Shown: one piece after another, positions 59,186 through 64,000 of the stretch
How the letters are laid out: each line of letters opens with the position of its first letter
How positions within the stretch are numbered: the first letter of the stretch is position 1
Source: an uncultured Caulobacter sp.
Lineage (GTDB): Bacteria; Pseudomonadota; Alphaproteobacteria; Caulobacterales; Caulobacteraceae
Assembly: GCF_947036865.1 (NCBI RefSeq)
Contig: NZ_CAMQSF010000003.1
Location: forward strand, 62,001 to 126,000
Length of the DNA stretch: 64,000 nt
Reading direction: 5' to 3'
The notes under the pieces: model-generated
Seen by the model: the letters and a program-made list of their open reading frames with translations, nothing else
Databases searched by the model: none
What the model was told of the DNA's origin: nothing
Program-made: the position numbers and the translations under genes

Positions 59186-59538
59186 AACCCGCTCAGGATC
59201 GTCATCCCCGATAGCAGGCCGTCTCGGAAGTGATAGACCAGCCGCGCCCGGCTATCGGTCCAGACGCGACCGTCGGCGGTCTTGACCGAGTACTGGGCCT
59301 CGATCAGCAACGCGTCTGGGGTCTCCTCGAGGACTTCGATCAGCTCGATATCCGCGTCGATCGTGGCGAACACCCGCGCGAAGTGGCCGAGGACCGCTTC
59401 CTTGCCGCTCAAGGGTTGGCCCATGTCCAAGGTGTTGGGCCAGACGGCCTTGGGATGAATCAGTGGGCGCAGGCGTGGCAGATCGCGCGCGTTGAAGGCC
59501 GCGTAGGCTTTTTCCAGCACGGCCCGCGGCGTTTCCAT
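59182..59538 (-). CDS. NTF2-fold (SnoaL-like) protein
   Basis: A 118-residue protein with an NTF2-like cone fold: VLEKAYAAFNARDLPRLRPL, the conserved LSGKEAVLGHFARVF, and a closing RLVYHFRDGLLSGMTIL. Such proteins are small isomerases, hydrolases or binding domains. Family fit is clear, role is not. Convergent with the ThDP enzyme gene. Confidence 0.8.
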   Translation of the reverse strand: METPRAVLEKAYAAFNARDLPRLRPLIHPKAVWPNTLDMGQPLSGKEAVLGHFARVFATIDADIELIEVLEETPDALLIEAQYSVKTADGRVWTDSRARLVYHFRDGLLSGMTILSGF

Positions 59539-59692
59539 GGCGCGTCAACCCCAGTGCTATCCGCCAGGCAAGCCGGCGTCCCGTCGGCCTCGCCGCCGGG
59601 ATCGCCATGCATGCGCCAGAACGCGCCGCGGCGACGTGTGTCACAATGCCGCAGGTACGGGTTCGATCAAGAGCGGTTCGCGGCCTTCGGGA

Positions 59693-60211
59693 TTACGGGG
59701 CCGGCTTGTACCCCGTCTCGACCATCAGGTAGGCGATCAGATCCGTGCGATCCTTGGGATCGTGCAGGCCCGCATAGGTCATCTTGGTGCCCGGCAGGAA
59801 CTCGCGCGGGTTGTTCAGCCACTTGTCCAGATGCTCGGCGTCCCAGGTGAAGCCCGCCGCCTTCAGCGCGTCCGAATAGGCATAGCCCGCCTTGGAGCCG
59901 ACCTTGCGGCCGAACACGCCGTAAAGGTTCGGACCGGTCAGGTCCGGACCGCCTTGGGTCGCGGTGTGGCAGGAGCGGCAGAAGGCGAACTTGCTCTGGC
60001 CATTCGAAACGTCGGCGGTGTTGTACGGCGCGGGGAGGGCGGCGACCGCCGCCGCCTTGGCCGCGTCGGACGGCGCGGCGGCGGGGGCCGACGCGGTCGC
60101 GGGCGCGTCGGCCGGGGCCGAGGCCGGCGCCTCGCTGGAGCTTCCGCCATCCTTCGAACAGGCCGAAACGGCCACACAAAGCGCCGCGACGGCGAGGTTC
60201 AACACGCGCAT
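59693..60211 (-). CDS. Lipoprotein c-type cytochrome
   Basis: A 172-residue class I cytochrome c. The lipobox VAVSAC gives a lipid-modified Cys18, followed by a disordered Ala/Pro/Ser linker (about residues 22-60), then the haem site FCRSCH, PNLYGVFGRKVG, and the axial Met in FLPGTKMTYAGL. This is the plan of membrane-tethered cytochrome c (CycM/c552-like) that carries electrons between the bc1 complex and oxidases. The start at 60211 gives a proper lipoprotein signal. Confidence 0.92.
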   Translation of the reverse strand: MRVLNLAVAALCVAVSACSKDGGSSSEAPASAPADAPATASAPAAAPSDAAKAAAVAALPAPYNTADVSNGQSKFAFCRSCHTATQGGPDLTGPNLYGVFGRKVGSKAGYAYSDALKAAGFTWDAEHLDKWLNNPREFLPGTKMTYAGLHDPKDRTDLIAYLMVETGYKPAP

Positions 60212-60388
60212 GGTGATCCCTGACAGACGTTTAGCCGCACGGTGTGCGACCGCGCGACGCATTGCAAGTCCTTATAAAATCAGGCCCCGCGCCCTGTCAC
60301 GGAACGGCGGTCCTTAAGGTGTCGCGCGCGGTGACGCTGCGACAATTGTGGATATCCCTGTGATTCTCCTTGTGAAAAGTGGAACCGC

Positions 60389-60435
60389 AAACCGTGGGTC
60401 TGCACATAACGGTTTGACGGATGTTAACCATAAAT
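60389..60435 (+). promoter_or_regulatory. Putative promoter of the GcrA paralogue
   Basis: AAACCG (60389-60394) and CGGTTT (60410-60415) form an inverted repeat that ends in TTGACGG (60414-60420), a good match to the Caulobacter sigma-73 -35 element. An AT-rich stretch TAAATTTT follows at about the 10-base spacing used there. A GATTC (GANTC) site lies at 60362-60366. Confidence 0.4.
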
Positions 60436-60490
60436 TTTACCCCTTTTTCCAGGGAGCGGGCTGGCTCCGATTTGGCTGGGAAACAGGATC

Positions 60491-60994
60491 ATGGACTGGA
60501 GCGAGGAACGCACCGCGACGCTCAAGAAGCTGTGGCTGGAAGGCCTCAGCGCGAGCCAGGTGGCCCGTCAATTGGGCGGCGTCAGCCGCAGCGCGGTGAT
60601 CGGCAAGGTCCATCGCCTGGGCATCACCGTCCGCGAGGTTCCCGTCCGTCAACGGACGACCGGCGCGCGCTCGCCCTCGCGGATCCAGGCGCGCCGTCCG
60701 AGCCGCGAGACCACGGTCGCGCCGCGTGTCGCGCCGCGCCCCGAGCGCGTCGAGGAGGAGCTGCCGCCGACCTCGGGCATCCTCGACCTCGGCGCCCACT
60801 CGTGCCGCTGGCCGATCGGCAATCCCGAGGGCGATGATTTCGGCTTCTGCGGTCGGCCCAAGCTGAGCACGCGCGGCGCCTATTGCGAACAGCACACCGC
60901 CGGCGCCTTCCGCCGCCTCGCGGGCGGCGCGGCCGTCGAGACCTGGGCGCTCCAGGGCGTCAAGGAAAGGCGTGTCCTGCCGCGCCAGATCTGA
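60491..60994 (+). CDS. GcrA-family cell cycle regulator paralogue
   Basis: A 167-residue protein. Residues 1-45 form the GcrA DNA-binding part (TATLKKLWLEGLSASQVARQLGG, SAVIGKVHRLG); a basic Arg/Pro-rich linker follows; the C-terminal module LGAHSCRWPIGNPEG...FGFCGRPKL...YCEQHTAGAF holds the conserved Cys/His set and the part that contacts sigma-70. The linker and C-terminus differ from the main GcrA of Caulobacter, so this is a paralogue or a GcrA-like protein. It is transcribed alone, with a GANTC in its promoter region. Confidence 0.88.
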   Translation: MDWSEERTATLKKLWLEGLSASQVARQLGGVSRSAVIGKVHRLGITVREVPVRQRTTGARSPSRIQARRPSRETTVAPRVAPRPERVEEELPPTSGILDLGAHSCRWPIGNPEGDDFGFCGRPKLSTRGAYCEQHTAGAFRRLAGGAAVETWALQGVKERRVLPRQI

Positions 60995-61051
60995 CCGTCT
61001 CGGCGCAGACCCTTCGCGATGTCCCTTCATTTCTAGATCACCGAGTCTCCC

Positions 61052-61261
61052 ATGAACATGGTCCTGATCGAGAACGCCGCCGGCAGCAGCCAAGTGATCA
61101 CCATCATCGAGGAGTTCGCCGGCCACTCGGTGTCGCGCGACCTCAACCCGGGCGACCACGCCCGCATCCCGGTGACCCAGTTCAAGTCGATCACGGTGCG
61201 CGAGACCTATCCCGACGACTGGCTTACCCGCGGCCGAAGCCGCAATCGCGCCGCCGCCTGA
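61052..61261 (+). CDS. Small hypothetical protein
   Basis: A 69-residue frame: MNMVLIENAAGSSQVITIIE followed by VSRDLNPGDHARIPVTQF and an Arg-rich end. It seems a small beta-rich domain. No signal or helix; family not recognised. It lies 57 bases after the GcrA paralogue in the same direction and is followed by a strong terminator, which supports it as a real gene. Confidence 0.65.
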   Translation: MNMVLIENAAGSSQVITIIEEFAGHSVSRDLNPGDHARIPVTQFKSITVRETYPDDWLTRGRSRNRAAA

Positions 61262-61286
61262 AACGCGGGCATGGATCGCCCCCGAC

Positions 61287-61315
61287 AACCCCGCGAAGCC
61301 CTTCGCGGGGTTTTT
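61287..61315 (+). terminator. Rho-independent terminator after the small gene
   Basis: AACCCCGCGAAG / CTTCGCGGGGTT, a 12-bp stem with a 2-base loop, followed by a T5 tract. It ends the GcrA-paralogue unit. Confidence 0.9.
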
Positions 61316-61398
61316 CATGTCCTCCGCGAGCGCCGTAGATTGCGCGCGCGTTAACCTTGTGAGACACAGAGCGCCGTTTTTGGGGGCGGAAGCGGATC

Positions 61399-61926
61399 AT
61401 GGGCGAGGGGGACGAGCGGGCGGACGTGGCCGACGACCACGCGCTGCCGCTGCCGAGCTATCTCAGTTACTTGCTTTACCAGACCGAGCAGCATCGTCGC
61501 GCGGCGGCGGCGGATCTTCTGGCGCGGCACGGGCTGACCTTCGCCAAGTGGGTGGCGATGATCTCGCTGAGGCGGTTCGGCGACCTGTCGATGACGCGCC
61601 TCGCCAAGTTGGCCGCCACCGACCGCACCACCCTGACCCGCTCGATCGACGGCCTGATCGCCGACGGTCTCGTGGTTCGCGGCGCCTCGAGCCGGGATCG
61701 CCGGATCGTGGTGATCCGCCTGACCGACGAGGGCCGTGATCTGCTGGAGCGCATCCGCGCCGAGATCCGGCCGCTGAACCGCGACATCTGCTCCAATCTG
61801 ACGACGGAAGAGCAGGCGGCCATGACCCGCTACCTGCAGAAGATGCTGACCGGGCTGATCGTCGAGCCGGACTGGAAACAGGACGTCATCGGCTTTTCCG
61901 CCCCGGCCCCGCCGGAGACGGCTTAA
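61399..61926 (+). CDS. MarR-family transcriptional regulator
   Basis: A 175-residue winged-helix regulator: LLARHGLTFAKWVAMISLRRFG, recognition helix LSMTRLAKLAATDRTTLTRSID, and the wing LVVRGASSRDRRIVVIRLTDEG. Typical MarR dimerisation helices flank the DNA part. It has its own promoter region after the terminator at 61.3 kb. Regulated genes are not evident; arfB is convergent. Confidence 0.92.
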   Translation: MGEGDERADVADDHALPLPSYLSYLLYQTEQHRRAAAADLLARHGLTFAKWVAMISLRRFGDLSMTRLAKLAATDRTTLTRSIDGLIADGLVVRGASSRDRRIVVIRLTDEGRDLLERIRAEIRPLNRDICSNLTTEEQAAMTRYLQKMLTGLIVEPDWKQDVIGFSAPAPPETA

Positions 61927-61941
61927 GGCCGCCACCGGCGC

Positions 61942-62373
61942 CTAGTCGTCGAACTTGACCCGCCCGCGCCCCGACTTCACGGTGGATCGCTTCGACTTGC
62001 CGTCCAGCCTCTTCAGCTTGCTGGAATAGGTCGGCTTGGTCGCCTTGCGCGGCTTGGGCTTTTCGGTGGCGCGGCGGATCAGGTCGACCAGGCGCTCCAG
62101 CGCGTCCTGGCGGTTCATTTCCTGGGACCGGCTCCCCTGGGCGAACAGCACCAGCACGCCGTCCTGGGTCAGGCGGCTGCCGGCCAGGGCCTCCAGCCGC
62201 GCCTTGACGTCGTCGGGCAGCGCCGGCGAGTTGCGCACGTCGAACCGCAGCTCGATCGCCGTCGAGGTCTTGTTGACGTGCTGGCCGCCCGGACCCGAGG
62301 CGCGCGTCGCCTTCCAGACGAGTTCGTCCTCGTCGATCCGCAGCCAGGAGGTGATCTCGATCATCTGCGGCAT
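61942..62373 (-). CDS. arfB: Alternative ribosome-rescue factor B (peptidyl-tRNA hydrolase)
   Basis: A 143-residue class I release-factor-like protein. The GGQ motif is in RASGPGGQHVNKTSTAIEL, and the long basic tail (KPKPRKATKPTYSSKLKRL) is the part that enters the empty mRNA channel. It frees stalled ribosomes without a stop codon, backing up tmRNA-SmpB. It sits 5 bases downstream of the DUF188 gene on the same strand. Confidence 0.95.
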   Translation of the reverse strand: MPQMIEITSWLRIDEDELVWKATRASGPGGQHVNKTSTAIELRFDVRNSPALPDDVKARLEALAGSRLTQDGVLVLFAQGSRSQEMNRQDALERLVDLIRRATEKPKPRKATKPTYSSKLKRLDGKSKRSTVKSGRGRVKFDD

Positions 62374-62378
62374 GGCCT

Positions 62379-62840
62379 TTAGCGTGGCGCCGCGCGCTTG
62401 GCCTTGACCACCAGCTGGTCCAGGGCCTGCAGGAACCGCGACCGGTCCGCGTTCGAGAAGGCCGCCGGACCCTTGGTCACTTCGCCCATAGAGCGCAGGT
62501 GCTCGCCGATCGAGCGCGAGGCCAGGGCCGAGCCGATCATGTCGGGCGTGAACATCCGCCCGTTGGGCGCCACCGCCGCGCCGCCGGCCTTCAGCACCCG
62601 GTCGGCCAGGGGGATGTCGTTGGTCACCACCACGTCGCCGCGACCGACGCGCTCGGCGATCCAGTCGTCGGCGAGATCGGGGCCCGCGTCGACGACGATT
62701 TGCTCGATGACCGGCGTCTGGGGCACGCGGATCCAGCTGTTGGAGACCACGAAGGTCTTGAAGCCATGGCGCGCGGCGACCTTGTAGGCCTCGTCCTTCA
62801 CGGGGCAGGCGTCGGCGTCGATGAAGAGGGTCGCGGCCAT
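62379..62840 (-). CDS. YaiI/YqxD (DUF188, UPF0178) family protein
   Basis: A 153-residue PIN-like protein: TLFIDADACPVKDEAYKVA carries the acidic residues, with GRGDVVVTNDIPLADRVL, and NGRMFTPDMIGSALASR following. Likely an RNase-type fold of unknown target. The ATG at 62840 is chosen because an upstream start would run into tRNA-Thr. Likely cotranscribed with arfB. Confidence 0.92.
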   Translation of the reverse strand: MAATLFIDADACPVKDEAYKVAARHGFKTFVVSNSWIRVPQTPVIEQIVVDAGPDLADDWIAERVGRGDVVVTNDIPLADRVLKAGGAAVAPNGRMFTPDMIGSALASRSIGEHLRSMGEVTKGPAAFSNADRSRFLQALDQLVVKAKRAAPR

Positions 62841-62872
62841 CGCCTTGCGCCTTGGAAAACGCCCGAGGAAAG

Positions 62873-62947
<75 letters not shown>

Positions 62948-63015
62948 GCGGGCTGGAGGCCCGAGGTCAGGGCTTATGCCGTCTGCGGGGGTGAAGGGCA
63001 AGGGCGGCCCCGCCG

Positions 63016-63120
63016 TGCGTCCTTCGAGGCTCACCTTCGGCTCGCACCTCAGGATGAGGAATGCACTACAGAGAGCCTCATCCTGAGGTGCGCGCTCTTG
63101 AGCGCGCCTCGAAGGACGCA
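63016..63120. repeat. 105-bp nested palindromic repeat
   Basis: Two perfect nested inverted repeats: an outer 15-bp pair (TGCGTCCTTCGAGGC, 63016-63030, and 63106-63120) and an inner 16-bp pair (GCACCTCAGGATGAGG, 63044-63059, and 63076-63091) around a 16-base loop. The element ends 5 bases before the stop of the aldehyde dehydrogenase gene region. It looks like a dispersed, non-coding palindromic repeat and may act as a transcription end. Confidence 0.85.
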
Positions 63121-63125
63121 GAGCC

Positions 63126-64000
63126 TCACAAATCGAACCGCACCCCCTGCGCCAGCGGCAAGGCGCCGGAATAGTTCACCGTCGCGGTCTGGCGGCGCAT
63201 GTACTGTTTCCAGCTGTCGGAGCCGCTCTCGCGGCCGCCGCCGGTTTCCTTCTCGCCGCCGAAAGCGCCGCCGATCTCGGCGCCCGAGGGGCCGATATTG
63301 ACGTTGGCGATGCCGCAGTCGCTGCCGGCCGCCGACAGGAAGGTCTCGGCCTCGCGCACGTCGTTGGTCATGACGCAGGACGACAGGCCCTGCGGAACGT
63401 CGTTCTGGATCGACAATGCGGTATCAAAGGACGTGTACGGAACAACGTGCAGCAGCGGGGCGAAGGTCTCGCTTTGCATGCACGGCGCGGGGGTGGGAAG
63501 GCGCGCCAGGGCGGGACGGACATAGTAGGCGTCGGGACGCTCGTCGGCCAGCAGCCGCTCGCCGCCGCTGACCGTTCCGCCCTCGGCGCGAACCGCGTTC
63601 ATGGCCTCGACGAAGGCGTCGTGGGCGGCCTTGTCGATCAGCGGCCCCAGCAGCGTCTCGGGAGCGCGCGGGTCGCCGACGGGCAGGCGCTGGAACGCGG
63701 TCTCGACCGCGTCGGCCAGGGTGTCGACCAGGCTCTCGTGGACGATCAGGCGGCGCAGGGACGTGCAGCGCTGGCCGGCCGTGCCGGCGGCCGAGAAGAC
63801 GATGGCCCGCAAGGCCAGGGAAAGGTCCGCCGACGGCGTGACGATCATGGCGTTGTTGCCGCCCAGCTCCAGGATCGAGCGGCCGAAGCGCTCGGCGACC
63901 AGCGGCGCGACGGCGCGGCCCATCCGCGTGGAGCCGGTCGCGCTGACCAGCGGGATGCGCGGATCGCGCGTCAGGCGCTCGCCGGCGTCGCGCCCGCCTT
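63126..64000 (-). CDS. ALDH7-type aldehyde dehydrogenase, N-terminus outside the window
   Basis: The frame is open to base 64000, so about 291 C-terminal residues are seen. SATGSTRMGRAV is the cofactor loop; ELGGNNAMIV holds the general base Glu and GTAGQRCTSLRRL the catalytic Cys; SETFAPLLHVVPY and SGSDSWKQYMRRQTATVNYS are typical of the ALDH7 family (aminoadipate semialdehyde / piperideine-6-carboxylate dehydrogenase). The likely role is lysine degradation; neighbours outside the window would decide. Confidence 0.88.
   Translation of the reverse strand, partial: GGRDAGERLTRDPRIPLVSATGSTRMGRAVAPLVAERFGRSILELGGNNAMIVTPSADLSLALRAIVFSAAGTAGQRCTSLRRLIVHESLVDTLADAVETAFQRLPVGDPRAPETLLGPLIDKAAHDAFVEAMNAVRAEGGTVSGGERLLADERPDAYYVRPALARLPTPAPCMQSETFAPLLHVVPYTSFDTALSIQNDVPQGLSSCVMTNDVREAETFLSAAGSDCGIANVNIGPSGAEIGGAFGGEKETGGGRESGSDSWKQYMRRQTATVNYSGALPLAQGVRFDL

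Overview
This is a GC-rich (roughly 70% G+C), densely packed chromosomal stretch of a Caulobacter-like alphaproteobacterium. The evidence is a Caulobacter-type sphingolipid locus, a GcrA-family cell-cycle regulator paralogue with a GANTC site in its promoter, a DhmA-type haloalkane dehalogenase, many 4-bp stop/start overlaps, and intergenic palindromic repeats. There is no rRNA, CRISPR array, prophage or insertion sequence. One tRNA gene (Thr, anticodon TGT) is present. Both ends cut through genes.

Region 1 (1-15.7 kb) is the most notable part: a sphingolipid island. It holds serine palmitoyltransferase (spt), an acyl carrier protein (acpR), an acyl-AMP ligase, a ceramide reductase (cerR), the GNAT-type bacterial ceramide synthase (bcerS), a ceramide kinase-type lipid kinase (cpgB), a CDP-alcohol phosphotransferase (cpgA), a nucleotidyltransferase-like protein (cpgC) and two further nucleotidyltransferases that could activate the phosphoglycerate headgroup. 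The same operons encode two LptF/LptG-type permeases, an LptC-like bitopic protein and a MOP/MATE-type flippase. I infer a dedicated route for making a charged sphingolipid, flipping it and passing it towards the outer membrane. No LptB-type ATPase lies in the window. A 49-codon frame with tight junctions on both sides sits between the LptC-like and flippase genes.

Region 2 (15.8-24.9 kb) looks catabolic or detoxifying: a RutA-like flavin monooxygenase with a RutB-like amidohydrolase, a tandem DsbA/HCCA-isomerase-like protein, a Cys-type sulfatase followed by its own formylglycine-generating enzyme (a predicted lipoprotein), a DUF1330 protein, a haloalkane dehalogenase, an exported metallo-beta-lactamase-fold hydrolase and a TetR regulator. 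A perfect palindrome in one divergent promoter is a good operator candidate.

Region 3 (25-36.6 kb): a one-piece EgtB-EgtD ergothioneine enzyme, a KGG stress protein and a proline-rich partner, a DUF1345 membrane protein, an EF-hand protein next to an OmpR-type two-component system, a glyoxalase II-like hydrolase, an APC amino acid permease and the HrpB helicase.

Region 4 (36.6-52.4 kb): two RNA methyltransferases, a membrane glycosyltransferase, a TetR gene in one operon with a FecCD-type ABC importer, a Slt-type lytic transglycosylase divergent from dapA-smpB, several small unknown genes, a DUF969-DUF979-DUF2891 transport operon, a class II aldolase-family protein and an exported beta-barrel-like protein of unclear start.

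Region 5 (52.5-64 kb): an RND efflux pair followed closely by an E1/transketolase-like enzyme, an NTF2-fold protein, a lipoprotein cytochrome c, the GcrA paralogue, a MarR regulator, the ribosome-rescue hydrolase ArfB, a DUF188 protein, tRNA-Thr, a large palindromic repeat and a truncated ALDH7-type aldehyde dehydrogenase.
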